Shown piece after piece: positions 23,744 through 32,377 of a stretch of 64,000 bases of DNA (position 1 is its first letter; each line of letters begins with the position of its first letter). This stretch comes from Flexivirga oryzae (lineage in GTDB: Bacteria; Actinomycetota; Actinomycetes; Actinomycetales; Dermatophilaceae), in contig NZ_JACHVQ010000003.1 in NCBI RefSeq assembly GCF_014190805.1, forward strand, positions 1 to 64,000, given 5' to 3'. The translations under genes and the position numbers were made by a program. The notes beneath the pieces were generated by a model. It was not told the DNA's origin. It saw only the letters and a list, made by a program, of their open reading frames with translations, and made no database searches.

Positions 23744-26089
23744 CTATCGCCCGAGCACGGACAGCGCAGCATCGACGATGGAGGCCGTGTCGATGCGGTG
23801 CATCCGGTACGCGTCGTCAACGCCCGAGGACTGGCCGAAGTCGGTGACGCCGAGGCACCGTATGCGGTCGCCCCGCGCACCCGCCAGGAACGAGAGAGTG
23901 TGCGGGTGCCCGTCGTGCACCGTGATCAGCGGCGCCGGGCTCGCCGCGGGGAACAGGTCGTCGATGATGTTGCCGCCCGTGCCCGCGGCCCGGTGGCCGC
24001 GCTGCTGCATCGAACGGAAGACCAGATCGGCACTGGTCAGGCACACGACGCCCGCGTTGATTCCCTGCTCCCGCAACGTGTTCGCGGCCGCGATCACCTC
24101 GGGAACGATCGCGCCGGTGCCGACCAGTGTGACCTGCTCATCGACCGGGTCGTGGGTGGCGGGCAGCCGGTAGCCGCCGGCGACAGCCTGCCGGCGCCGG
24201 TGCTCCAGCAGGTGCGGGTCGTCGGGCAGTTGCGCGAGCGCCGGGTCGATGGGCCGTGTGGACAGCCGGAAGTATGACGAACAGCCGCCCGGCACCCCGA
24301 CCTTGCCCATGGCGTGCAGGAAGCACCACTCCAGATCCTGCGCGAACGCCGGCTCCCAGGCGATGCAGTTCGGTTGTTCCAGGCCGATGGACGGTGTGGT
24401 GATCGACTGGTGTGCACCGCCTTCCGGCGCCAGGGTCACCCCGGAGGGCGTGCCGACCAGGATCGACTGGCCGCCGGCATACATGCCGTATGACCACGGC
24501 TCCAAGGCACGGGACACGAACGGGTCGTAGATGGTGGCGATCGGGATCAGTCGCTCGCCCCACCGTGACCAGGTCGCGCCGAGTTCACCGAGCAGTGAGA
24601 CCAGGTTGACCTCGGCGATGCCCAGCTCGATGTGCCGTCCGTTGCTGACCTCGGACCAGCGCAGCACGCGCTCGGCGTCGTCGGCGAACCAGTCGCGCCG
24701 GTCGTCGACCGACCAGACACCGGTCTTGTTGATCCAGCCGCCGAGGTTGGTCGACGAGGCCACGTCCGGGCTGCAGGTGACGACCCGCGCGGCGGTCTCC
24801 GGGGCGTCCCGGGTGAGATCGGCCAGCAGCCGACCGAGGCCGGCCTGGGTCGAGATGGCCTTGCGGTGCCCGTGGCCGAGCGATGTCGGGACATCGACCT
24901 GCGCGGGGGCGCCGACCGGTGCGCGGCGCAGCTCCGCGCCGCGATCCGCACAGAGGCGTCCCGGAGCAGTGCCGGGATCGAAGCGCTGCCAGGGGTTTTC
25001 GCGTGTCATACCCGAGTCGGCCGCGAGCGCGTCCATCTGATCGGCCGTCAGCAGCGCCGAGTGGTTGTTGGGATGACCCTCGGTCGGCAGGCCACGACCC
25101 TTGACCGTGTATGCGAAGACCGCCGTGGGCCGGTGGCTGTCGATGGTGCCGAAGGTGTCGACCAGCAACCCCAGGTCGTGACCGCCGAGATCCCGCACCG
25201 CTGTTGCGAGTTCGGTGGTGGTGAGGGACGCCAGCAATGCGCGCAGTTGCTCGTCCTCGGAGCCGGCGAGGATGCGCTCAGCGGTCTGTGACGCGTCCGC
25301 GCGCAACATCCGCTGGTACTCCTCGTTGGGCATCGACTCCAGCCGCTGCCGCAACTGCTGGCCACCAGGGCGCTGGAAGAGCTCGCTGATCAGCCGGCCC
25401 CATTTGAGGGTGACGACCTGCCAGCCGGCCGCTGCGAACATGCCCTGCAGCTTCCCTATCTGTATGTCGGGCACGACGCGGTCCAGCGACTGCCTGTTCA
25501 GGTCGATGACCCAGAGCAGCTCGCCGAGCTTGGCGATCGCCGGGTCGGCCACCGCCTCCCAGATGGCGCCCTCGTCCAGCTCCGCGTCGCCGACCAGGCT
25601 GATGAACCGTCCGGCGGAAGGGGTGGACGCGAACTGGGAGGCCAGGTATCGGTGCGCCATCGCGGCCCACACCGGCGCGGTCGCGCCGATGCCGACCGAC
25701 CCCGTGGAGAAGTCGACGGTGTCGGGATCCTTCAGCCGGGAGGGGTAGGACTGCAACCCACCCCTGGCGCGCAGTGTCGGCAGATACTCCTCGCCGAGGT
25801 CACCGAGCAGGTAGTTGATCGCGTGCAGCACCGGCGAGGCGTGCGGTTTGACCGAGACCCGGTCCTCGACGGCGAGTTCGGCGAACCACAACGCGACCAT
25901 GATCTCGACGATGGATGCGCTGGACGCCTGGTGCCCGCCGACCTTGACCCCGGTGTCGTTCGGGCGTCCGGCGTTGGCCGCGTCGATGATCGCCGCTGAC
26001 AGCCACCGCACCCGGGTCGCTATCTGCTGCAGCACCGGCAGGTCGGCTCCGCTCTGCGGGACGGTCGGGTGTGCCGTCGTGGCGGTCAT
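23744..26089 (-). CDS. AceE-like homodimeric 2-oxo acid dehydrogenase E1 (thiamine diphosphate enzyme)
   Basis: This 781-residue protein has the transketolase/AceE fold: GGHQASSASIVEIMVALWF near the N terminus, the ThDP-Mg motif SLVGDAELDEGAIWEAV continued by VIDLNRQSLDR (about 163-195), KGRGLPTEGHPNNHSAL, a pyrimidine-binding domain with HIELGIAEVNLVSLLGELGA, and a C-terminal transketolase domain. It is shorter than housekeeping AceE (about 880-920 residues) and departs in sequence, so it is a paralogue adapted to another 2-oxo acid, or a transketolase-like enzyme. It overlaps the HIT gene by four bases (ATGA) and sits in an operon for aromatic ring cleavage. Likely role is processing of a 2-oxo acid formed by the FAH-family hydrolase; E2 and E3 are not in the window. 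Confidence 0.75.
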   Translation of the reverse strand: MTATTAHPTVPQSGADLPVLQQIATRVRWLSAAIIDAANAGRPNDTGVKVGGHQASSASIVEIMVALWFAELAVEDRVSVKPHASPVLHAINYLLGDLGEEYLPTLRARGGLQSYPSRLKDPDTVDFSTGSVGIGATAPVWAAMAHRYLASQFASTPSAGRFISLVGDAELDEGAIWEAVADPAIAKLGELLWVIDLNRQSLDRVVPDIQIGKLQGMFAAAGWQVVTLKWGRLISELFQRPGGQQLRQRLESMPNEEYQRMLRADASQTAERILAGSEDEQLRALLASLTTTELATAVRDLGGHDLGLLVDTFGTIDSHRPTAVFAYTVKGRGLPTEGHPNNHSALLTADQMDALAADSGMTRENPWQRFDPGTAPGRLCADRGAELRRAPVGAPAQVDVPTSLGHGHRKAISTQAGLGRLLADLTRDAPETAARVVTCSPDVASSTNLGGWINKTGVWSVDDRRDWFADDAERVLRWSEVSNGRHIELGIAEVNLVSLLGELGATWSRWGERLIPIATIYDPFVSRALEPWSYGMYAGGQSILVGTPSGVTLAPEGGAHQSITTPSIGLEQPNCIAWEPAFAQDLEWCFLHAMGKVGVPGGCSSYFRLSTRPIDPALAQLPDDPHLLEHRRRQAVAGGYRLPATHDPVDEQVTLVGTGAIVPEVIAAANTLREQGINAGVVCLTSADLVFRSMQQRGHRAAGTGGNIIDDLFPAASPAPLITVHDGHPHTLSFLAGARGDRIRCLGVTDFGQSSGVDDAYRMHRIDTASIVDAALSVLGR

Positions 26090-26550
26090 CGCGCACCGCC
26101 CGTCGGCTGTGCCGCGAGCTGTTCGTATGCCGTACGCACGACCGGCACCAGCGCCAGCGACGCCTCGGTGTCCAGGGCGTCCGGTGCCAGTTGGAGCAGC
26201 TTGCCGCCGCGCAACTGCGGCGGGACATCCGACCCACGCGCGGCCATCACGGCGTGGAAATGACCGTAGTTCTCGCCGAAGTGCAACAGATACACCGCCG
26301 GCGCACCGGTCGCCTCCCGCATCGCGGCGCTCAGGTCACGGGCGCGCTGACCGAACGCGGCCAGCTCGGCAGGCTCCAGTGCAGTGATCTGCTCGGCATG
26401 TCGGCGAGCGCGCAGGAAGAACCAGCCCGGCACGTCATACCCGGCAACCGTCTCGGCCGCCCAGAGCTCGTCCCGGAAGACGCGCGCAGACTCGGGCGCG
26501 TCCTCCAGCGAGCAGATCAGGCAGGGGCGATCGTCAGTGTTCGTTTTCAT
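26086..26550 (-). CDS. HIT-superfamily protein
   Basis: This 154-residue protein starts with CLICSLED, like HIT-domain hydrolases, and has YGHFHAVMAARG in place of the usual HxHxHxx; only two of the three His are visible (HFH), so the catalytic triad may be altered. HIT proteins hydrolyse or transfer nucleoside phosphates. The position inside a catabolic operon, coupled to the E1 gene by a four-base overlap, is unusual, and the role in that pathway is not clear. The ATG start gives the normal N-terminal spacing. Confidence 0.7.
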   Translation of the reverse strand: MKTNTDDRPCLICSLEDAPESARVFRDELWAAETVAGYDVPGWFFLRARRHAEQITALEPAELAAFGQRARDLSAAMREATGAPAVYLLHFGENYGHFHAVMAARGSDVPPQLRGGKLLQLAPDALDTEASLALVPVVRTAYEQLAAQPTGGAR

Positions 26551-26588
26551 GGATCTCTTCCGTGTCTCGTGACGTGGGGCGAGGAGGG

Positions 26589-27797
26589 TCAGATCAGCGG
26601 AGTGATCTGGTCGTCGCGGCCCAGGAGGGCCTTGCCGTACACCTCGTAGTTGACGGCGGGCAGCGTGACGGCGTGGCGAGCTGCCACGGCGGAGTCGCGC
26701 CAGATCCGCTGCAGCGGGTTGACCTCGGCGAAGCTGCCGGCACCGTGCGCGAACAGCAGGATGTCGATGGCGCGGGTGACGTTGTCGAGCACCCAGGCGG
26801 TGTCGGCACGGACCCGGCTGCGCTCGAGGACATCGGGGTAGGTGCCGGCTGCGGCCGCCCGGTCGATGATGTCGGCGGCGCGGTAGGCGTGCAGGTGTGC
26901 TGTGTCGATGCGTTGCGCGGCCTCGGCGATCTGCAGCTGGAAGGCCACGGAGTCGGCCTGTGCGGTGTAGAAGGTGTAGGAGATCGCCTTGGTGGCTGCC
27001 TTCTGGGTCACGATCTCCAGCGCCTTGCGACCCATGCCCAGCTGCGGTCCGGCCAGCACCAGCGACAGCAGCGGCACGAACGCCGACCGATAGAGCGTCT
27101 CGTCGGTGTGCTCCGTGGGGTAGTTGCCGTCGATGGCGGCCGGCACCGAGACGAGCCGGTGCCCCGGCACGAACACGTCCTCCGCGATCAGGCAGTTGCT
27201 GCCCGATGACTTCATCCCGGCGACGAACCAGGTCTCCTGGAAGTCGAGGTCCGAGCGGGGGATCAGCGCGAGCGCCTGGTCGACCGGTTCGCCCTTCTCG
27301 TCCACGACCGGGATCCCCAGCACGGCCCAGTCGGCGTGCCAGGACCCGGAGTTGTAGAACCAGCGACCGGTGACCCGGTAACCGCCGTCGACCTTGACGG
27401 ACTCTGCTGTCGGGGAGAGGACACCGGAGACCTTGGCGTCGGGGTTGTCACCCCAGACGTCGTCCTGTGCCCGCTCGGGGAACACGCCGGTCATCCAGGC
27501 GCACACGTTGCACAAGGTGACGACCCACGCCGTGCCGCCGTCGGCTTCGGCCACCGCCGAGGAGACGTCGAGCATGGTGCGCATCGAGCTTTCGTAGCCG
27601 CCGTACCGTTTCGGGGTGGCGACCTTGAAGACTCCCGCGTCGGTGAGCGCGGCGATGCTCTCCTCGACGACGCGGCGGTTCTGTTCACCCTCCGCGGAGT
27701 GACCCGCGATCAACGGCTGGAGCTCCCGGATGCGGGCGACGAGCTCTTCGGAGGTGGGAACGGTGGTGCTGGGGTTGGCAGGGGTTGCGATGGACAT
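26589..27797 (-). CDS. Flavin-dependent monooxygenase, acyl-CoA dehydrogenase fold (HsaA-like)
   Basis: This 402-residue protein has an acyl-CoA dehydrogenase-type fold. Blocks such as AGVFKVATPKRYGGYESS, GGTAWVVTLCNVCAW, YRVTGRWFYNSGSWHADWAV and the C-terminal RIWRDSAVAARHAVTLP are those of two-component hydroxylases such as HsaA and related oxygenases, which use reduced flavin from a partner to hydroxylate phenols. The reductase is encoded just upstream, and a ring-cleaving dioxygenase next, so ortho-hydroxylation of a phenolic ring is the likely step. ATG has GAGGAG upstream. The particular phenol is unknown. Confidence 0.85.
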   Translation of the reverse strand: MSIATPANPSTTVPTSEELVARIRELQPLIAGHSAEGEQNRRVVEESIAALTDAGVFKVATPKRYGGYESSMRTMLDVSSAVAEADGGTAWVVTLCNVCAWMTGVFPERAQDDVWGDNPDAKVSGVLSPTAESVKVDGGYRVTGRWFYNSGSWHADWAVLGIPVVDEKGEPVDQALALIPRSDLDFQETWFVAGMKSSGSNCLIAEDVFVPGHRLVSVPAAIDGNYPTEHTDETLYRSAFVPLLSLVLAGPQLGMGRKALEIVTQKAATKAISYTFYTAQADSVAFQLQIAEAAQRIDTAHLHAYRAADIIDRAAAAGTYPDVLERSRVRADTAWVLDNVTRAIDILLFAHGAGSFAEVNPLQRIWRDSAVAARHAVTLPAVNYEVYGKALLGRDDQITPLI

Positions 27798-27827
27798 CTG
27801 GATACTCCTCAGGGGGTTGGGCTTGTG

Positions 27828-28382
27828 TCAGGAAGCGCAGGCGGCGATCTGGTCCACGATCAACGCGCGTGGTCGCTCGTTGAAGCGGGAGTGGGTGCCG
27901 AAGGTGCGGTGCACGTAGATCAGGGGTGCGGTCTCGATGCGCGATGTGGCGACGACCAGTCCGAACAGCAGGGTGTGGTCACCGGCCTCCACGGCCCGGT
28001 CGAGATCGCATTCGACCCACCCGGCCGCGCCGTCGAGGCGGGGCAGACCATGCTCGAAATGCCAACGGACACCGGCGAATCGGTCCTCGCTACGGCTGGC
28101 GAACGTCGTTGCGATGTCTTGCTGGCCGTTGCTGAGGAGGTTCACTCCGAACCGGTTGCTGCTGAGGATCCGGGCCAGCATCGACGAGTTGTTGTCGAAG
28201 GCCACCGACACCAGCGGCGGATCCAGTGACAACGACGCGAAGGAGCTGACGGTCGCCCCATGTGGCCCCTCCGGCGTGGTCGTGGTCACGACCGTGACGG
28301 GCGCGCACACGGCGGCCATCAGGTCCCGGAATCGGTCGGCTTGGACGCCTGGGCGCGTCACGGCCTCACTCGTGTCGGACAT
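27828..28382 (-). CDS. Flavin reductase of a two-component monooxygenase (HsaB/HpaC-like)
   Basis: This 184-residue protein has the flavin reductase-like domain: PVTVVTTTTPEGPHGATVSS, SLDPPLVSVAFDNNSSM and FGVNLLSNGQ, ending with HTLLFGLVVAT and a Pro-less APLIYVHRTFG. It reduces FMN or FAD with NAD(P)H and supplies it to the adjacent monooxygenase. Its length and motifs match family norms. It begins one base after the stop of the dioxygenase gene, so it is tightly coupled in the operon. Confidence 0.9.
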   Translation of the reverse strand: MSDTSEAVTRPGVQADRFRDLMAAVCAPVTVVTTTTPEGPHGATVSSFASLSLDPPLVSVAFDNNSSMLARILSSNRFGVNLLSNGQQDIATTFASRSEDRFAGVRWHFEHGLPRLDGAAGWVECDLDRAVEAGDHTLLFGLVVATSRIETAPLIYVHRTFGTHSRFNERPRALIVDQIAACAS

Positions 28383-28383
28383 C

Positions 28384-28956
28384 TCACTGGCTTCCCATCA
28401 GGACGCCCATCGGGTTGGGCAGGTCGGCCTGTAGCGCCCAGGCCCGGTTGATGAGTTCGTCGACGGAGGCGCCGGCGCGTCGGGCGTCGGCCATGGCCTG
28501 CGGGTCGAAGGCGGGTCCGACCGAGTCCCCTGCGTATTCAGGGCCGTTCATGTATGCCGTCGCGTCGTCCGGCTGCTCGAAGTTGTCGATCTGCAGCTCG
28601 GCGAAGTTGCCGTCCGGGTCCTGGTAGTACATCGACGTGGTCACGCCGTGTGCGATGCACACCGCGGGCTCGATGCCACGATCGCGCAGCATCTGGAACC
28701 GGTCGAGCAGGTCGTCCAGGTCGTCGAAGGTGTATGCGGTGTGGTGCATCGCGGCCGTCGCCGGCGTCTTGCGCTCCAGCTTCTCCCCCGGCGGGTGGAT
28801 CAGCGCGACGCGGTGGTGCTCCTCGTCGAAGGTGATGAAGCTCAGCGCGTCGTCGGAGTAGACGACATGACCGTCCAGGACCGTGCAGTACCAGTCGGTC
28901 ATCTCCTTGGCTTGCGCGGTGTGGAAGACCACGTGGGCGAACTTGGGCTTGGACAT
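28384..28956 (-). CDS. VOC-family extradiol dioxygenase-like enzyme
   Basis: This 190-residue protein has a single vicinal-oxygen-chelate module pair with metal ligands likely His in AHVVFHTAQ, His in AMHHTAYTFDDL and Glu in GNFAELQIDN, the type I extradiol dioxygenase arrangement. The tail after residue 140 (AYMNGPEYAGDSVGPAFDPQ) is helical and seen in short bacterial catechol dioxygenases. It presumably cleaves the diol ring made by the monooxygenase pair. ATG has AAGGAG. A glyoxalase-like or isomerase role cannot be excluded from sequence alone. Confidence 0.8.
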   Translation of the reverse strand: MSKPKFAHVVFHTAQAKEMTDWYCTVLDGHVVYSDDALSFITFDEEHHRVALIHPPGEKLERKTPATAAMHHTAYTFDDLDDLLDRFQMLRDRGIEPAVCIAHGVTTSMYYQDPDGNFAELQIDNFEQPDDATAYMNGPEYAGDSVGPAFDPQAMADARRAGASVDELINRAWALQADLPNPMGVLMGSQ

Positions 28957-28979
28957 TCGGTGCTCCTTGTCGGGATGGG

Positions 28980-29840
28980 TCAGTTGTTGTCGGAAGCGGT
29001 GAACGTGGTGCGGATCTCGCCGATGCCCTCGGCATACGTGCGCAGCTCCTGGCCGGGCCGGAGGAGAACCTTCGGATCCCGGGCCCAGCCGATGCCGGCC
29101 GGGGTGCCGGTGAAGATGAGGTCGCCGGGCAGCAGCGGGACGATGGCGGAGATCGACTCGATCAGCGCCGGGATGGTGAAGATCAGGTTGCGGGTATGTC
29201 CCTGTTGCATGCGCTGACCGGCCAGGCTGCAGCCCAGCTCGACGTCGTCGCGGTCGGCGAACTCGTCGGGGGTGACGAGCACCGGCCCGATCGGGGAGAA
29301 CCCCGGGTAGGACTTGCCGAGGTTGAATTGCGGTGTCGGCCCGCGGAACTGGACGACGCGCTCGGAGATGTCCTGCCCGACGGTCAGCCCGGCGACATAC
29401 TGCCAGCCGTCCGCGCGGGACACCCGGTGCGCTCGTGCCCCGATGACCACGACCAACTCGGCCTCGAAATCGACGTTGGCAGAAGGAAGCTCGACACTCG
29501 CGTAGGGGCCGGCCACCGAGGTCGGGAACTTGGTGAAGACGAGCGGATCGGATTCCGGGGTGGCCATGTCGGCCTCGGCGGCGTGGTCGCGGTAGTTGAG
29601 CCCGATGGCGAACACCTGCCGCGGCAGCGGCACCGGCGCGCCGAGCTGGGCCTCGTCGAACGGGCGGGCGTGCTCGGCGAGCACTTCGGTGTTCTCCGCT
29701 GCCCAGCCGCGCACCTCGTCCCAGTGGTCGAGGACGTCCAGCGGCGCCGGGCCGAACTTGCCGTCGCTGGCCGTTGCCAGGTCGCTCGCCGTGTCGCCGG
29801 TGATCAGCGCGACCCGGTCGGACAGGGTTCCCATGCGCAC
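28980..29840 (-). CDS. Fumarylacetoacetate hydrolase-family protein
   Basis: This 286-residue protein has the FAH signature: FAIGLNYRDHAAE, FTKFPTSVAGP, DFEAELVVVIG (metal-binding Glu residues), GQDISERVVQFRGPTPQFNLGKS and GDLIFTGTPAGIGW. The family hydrolyses or hydrates ring-fission products with C-C bond cleavage, giving 2-oxo acids. The N terminus LVRMGTLSDR is typical, so I chose the GTG six codons upstream of TLSDR, with GGGCGG before it; ATG two codons later is the alternative. It is the first gene of the seven-gene catabolic operon and diverges from the GntR regulator. Confidence 0.85.
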   Translation of the reverse strand: MRMGTLSDRVALITGDTASDLATASDGKFGPAPLDVLDHWDEVRGWAAENTEVLAEHARPFDEAQLGAPVPLPRQVFAIGLNYRDHAAEADMATPESDPLVFTKFPTSVAGPYASVELPSANVDFEAELVVVIGARAHRVSRADGWQYVAGLTVGQDISERVVQFRGPTPQFNLGKSYPGFSPIGPVLVTPDEFADRDDVELGCSLAGQRMQQGHTRNLIFTIPALIESISAIVPLLPGDLIFTGTPAGIGWARDPKVLLRPGQELRTYAEGIGEIRTTFTASDNN

Positions 29841-29895
29841 GAGCTGCCGCCCTTCGTCATACGACCACCTTGTGTGATCGTGCTCACACGCTAGC

Positions 29896-29946
29896 ATTGA
29901 TATGTGATAACAGCAACCCCCGTAGAGGTGTGCGTTATCATTGATA
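29896..29946. promoter_or_regulatory. Operator region between the catabolic operon and its GntR regulator
   Basis: TGATAAC at 29905-29911 and GTTATCA at 29934-29940 form an inverted repeat; the second also lies in TATCA-T-TGATA (29936-29946), a perfect 11-bp palindrome. ATTGATA occurs twice, at 29896 and 29940. GntR/FadR-type regulators bind such AT-rich palindromes, so this intergenic region is the likely control site for both divergent transcripts. Confidence 0.6.
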
Positions 29947-29974
29947 GCGAGATTCCACTGATTGGGGACGTGTG

Positions 29975-30667
29975 ATGACGCTGGCCACCGAAGACGACCC
30001 CGGCCTCCGGCGCATCGACGCCCGCTCCGTCGCCGATCAGGTGACCGACGAGATCCGCCGCTCGATCCTGTCCGGGGCACTGGCCCCCGGGGAGAGCCTG
30101 TCGTTGCGCAAACTCGCCGACCGACTGGGCGTGAGCATCATTCCGGTGCGGGACGCGATCAAGAATCTGCACAACGAAGGACTCATCGTCAACCCGCCGA
30201 GCCGCAGTGCCACCGTCGCACCGCTCGACTCCGAGGAATTCGCCGCCATCTACCGCCTCCGCCGCCTACTGGAGCCCGAGCTGGCCCGGCGGGCAGTGAC
30301 CGGACTGTCGGACGCCGAACTCGACCGGTTGCACGACGTCGCCGCCGATCTGGGCCGACCCGAGCGCAGCATGGACGACATCTACGACGACCACCGCGCC
30401 TTCCACCTGGCGCTGCTGGCCCCGGCCGCGTCCAGTTGGGACGCGCGGATCCTGATGCAACTCTGGCGCGCCGGCGAACGCTACATCCGCATCGCCTTCG
30501 GCCTGCTCGACCCCGACCCCCACGAACACGACCGCCGCCGCGAGGCCCACCAACTCCTCGTCAAGAAATTCCGCACCCGCGACCCCGAGACCGCCGCCAC
30601 CGCCCTCGACATACACCTCGAGCACAACGAAACCCTCGCCATCCGCGCCCTCGACGGCCGGTGGTGA
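29975..30667 (+). CDS. GntR-family regulator, FadR/FCD type
   Basis: This 230-residue protein has an N-terminal winged helix-turn-helix (SVADQVTDEIRRSILSGALA ... SLRKLADRLGVSIIPVRDAI, about residues 12-60) and an all-helical FCD effector domain with metal-ligand candidates Asp in DDHRAFHLAL and His in DIHLEHNETLAIRALD. FCD regulators sense carboxylic acids and repress catabolic operons. The ATG at 29975 is chosen over the GTG just before it because GGGGAC has better spacing. It is divergent from the catabolic operon and thus its probable repressor. Confidence 0.9.
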   Translation: MTLATEDDPGLRRIDARSVADQVTDEIRRSILSGALAPGESLSLRKLADRLGVSIIPVRDAIKNLHNEGLIVNPPSRSATVAPLDSEEFAAIYRLRRLLEPELARRAVTGLSDAELDRLHDVAADLGRPERSMDDIYDDHRAFHLALLAPAASSWDARILMQLWRAGERYIRIAFGLLDPDPHEHDRRREAHQLLVKKFRTRDPETAATALDIHLEHNETLAIRALDGRW

Positions 30668-30803
30668 CCACCCCGGCGCAGCACTTCATCCTCCTTCCTG
30701 ACGACCCGGCGCAGCGATGGGCGCGGCAAGGCGTGTTGCTCTTGAACACGGTTCTCACGACGCGACTCCGCGACCGACCAAAGCTCGACGCGCGGCGAGG
30801 CGC

Positions 30804-30817
30804 AACTTTGCAAAGTT
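30804..30817. promoter_or_regulatory. 14-bp perfect palindrome upstream of the AAA/DUF4143 gene
   Basis: AACTTTGCAAAGTT is a perfect palindrome 53 bp before the start codon, in an AT-rich patch (TTTGCATAGTTTATTC follows) that should hold the promoter. It may be an operator for this gene; no regulator is adjacent except GntR, whose predicted site differs. Confidence 0.45.
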
Positions 30818-30869
30818 GGCATGATCACATTTGCATAGTTTATTCGATCACGTCTGCTAGGTTGAGGCC

Positions 30870-32144
30870 ATGGTCCTTGACTCGTTGGTGCCCCGACGGG
30901 TCAGCGGACTGCTGACGGACCTGGTGACGGTCGAGCCGGTTATCGCGCTCCATGGCCCACGGTCGGTGGGCAAGTCGACGGTGCTGCGCGGGTTCGCTGC
31001 CCAGGCAGGTGGATCGGTTCTCGACTTGGACGACATCGAAGTGCGCGAGGCGGTCCTGGGAAATCTGACCGCGGTGGCTGCTGGCCGGGCACCGCTCTGC
31101 GTCGACGAATACCAGCGCGTGCCCGACATCCTGGATGTGCTCAAGGCTCGGCTGAACCGTGAGGGCAGCCTTCCTGGAACTGCCGTCATCACCGGCTCGA
31201 CCCGACAGGACGCACTACCCGCTACCGCGCAGACGCTGACCGGGAGGTTGCACGCGCTGACCATCTGGCCACTGTCCCAGGGGGAGATCGCCGGCGTCCG
31301 GGAGGACCTGCTAGGGGCCTTGCGGGCCGACCCCGAAGGCACCGTCAATCAGATCTCCACCTCCGCGACCAGCCGCGCGGACTACGTGGACCGCGTCTGT
31401 GCCGGTGGCCTTCCCTTGGCCCTGCGCCGCTCGGGCGCTTCTCGAGGGCGGTGGTTCGACGACTTCGTGCGTGCCTCGGTCGAGCGGGACGCTCTGGAGC
31501 TGGGCCGGATCCGTGAGCGGCGGGCCATGACTGATCTGCTCGGCCTGCTTGCCGCGCAGACCGGACAACTGCTCAATGTGTCGGCGGCCGCGGACAGGCT
31601 CGGCGTCAGTCGGGCCACGGTCGAGAGCCATCTGCGGCTGCTCGAGGACCTCTTCCTCGTCGTGCGTCTGCCGGCATGGGGCAAGACGTTGCGTTCACGC
31701 GTGAGCGTCAAGCCCAAGGTTCACGTTGTCGACTCCGGTCTGGCGGCTCGGCTATTGCGGCTCGCGCCGGAAAAGCTCACCGGGCTGGACCCGGCAGCCC
31801 TGGCCGACTTCGGTCACCTGCTCGAGACCTTCGTCGTCGGGGAGATCCGCAAGCAGACCTCCTGGTTGGAGGAGCCCGTCACCCTGGGTCACTGGCGCAC
31901 CAGCGACGGGGTGGAGGTCGATCTGGTGATCGAGCACGAGGATGGCACTGTCCTCGCCTTCGAGGTCAAAGCCAACGAACGAGCTCCCGGCTCCGACTTC
32001 CGCGGCCTTGCCCAGCTCCGCGACGCCCTCGGGCAACGCTTCGCGGGCGGGATCATCCTCACCACCGGCACACGCTCCTACACGTACGCCGACCGCCTCC
32101 ACGTCATGCCCATCGACCGACTCTGGACCCGTGCCACACCCTGA
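30870..32144 (+). CDS. AAA ATPase with C-terminal DUF4143 domain
   Basis: This 424-residue protein has Walker A GPRSVGKST (about residues 28-36), Walker B-like PLCVDEYQRVPD, sensor GSTRQDA, and a C-terminal DUF4143 region with a winged-helix segment (VSAAADRLGVSRATVESHLR) and a PD-(D/E)XK-like end (EVDLVIEHEDGTVLAFEVKA, with E-x-K). These AAA_14/DUF4143 proteins are widespread, often horizontally transferred and of uncertain role. It is a monocistron with its own AT-rich upstream region and appears intact. It marks the left end of the accessory stretch up to 48 kb. Confidence 0.9.
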   Translation: MVLDSLVPRRVSGLLTDLVTVEPVIALHGPRSVGKSTVLRGFAAQAGGSVLDLDDIEVREAVLGNLTAVAAGRAPLCVDEYQRVPDILDVLKARLNREGSLPGTAVITGSTRQDALPATAQTLTGRLHALTIWPLSQGEIAGVREDLLGALRADPEGTVNQISTSATSRADYVDRVCAGGLPLALRRSGASRGRWFDDFVRASVERDALELGRIRERRAMTDLLGLLAAQTGQLLNVSAAADRLGVSRATVESHLRLLEDLFLVVRLPAWGKTLRSRVSVKPKVHVVDSGLAARLLRLAPEKLTGLDPAALADFGHLLETFVVGEIRKQTSWLEEPVTLGHWRTSDGVEVDLVIEHEDGTVLAFEVKANERAPGSDFRGLAQLRDALGQRFAGGIILTTGTRSYTYADRLHVMPIDRLWTRATP

Positions 32145-32219
32145 CCCACTCGCCCCGAGGGCACCGACGGACCATGCCACCGCACTTGCACGCAGGCCGC
32201 CCAGCCCGGCGGCCCGGTG

Positions 32220-32295
32220 TCAGCGATTCTGAGACTTCCGACCTGCGTGGACGTCAATTCTGAGACTGCGCCTGAACGACGAAAATGAGACCGGC
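32220..32295 (+). repeat. 76-bp direct repeat, copy A
   Basis: This block aligns without gaps to 34058-34133 in the same orientation with about 9 mismatches (88 percent). It contains internal short repeats ATTCTGAGACT (twice, 31 bp apart) and ends with CGACGAAAATGAGAC. Such repeated motifs are typical of IS21-type element ends. The two copies bracket the DUF6994-like gene, a decayed gene and an IS3 relic. Confidence 0.8.
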
Positions 32296-32377
32296 CACGA
32301 ACCGCCATACCCAGGCACGTCGCGCAAGGCCGGCGCAACCGGCACCAAGCTGTGGCTCCGGTTCGTAGGCTAAACAC

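Noticed and set aside
23315..29840. Naming the catabolic operon hsaABCD (steroid ring degradation)
   Set aside because: The monooxygenase and reductase are HsaA/HsaB-like, but the dioxygenase is a short VOC protein, no HsaD-type hydrolase or other steroid genes occur, and an AceE-like E1 is present instead.
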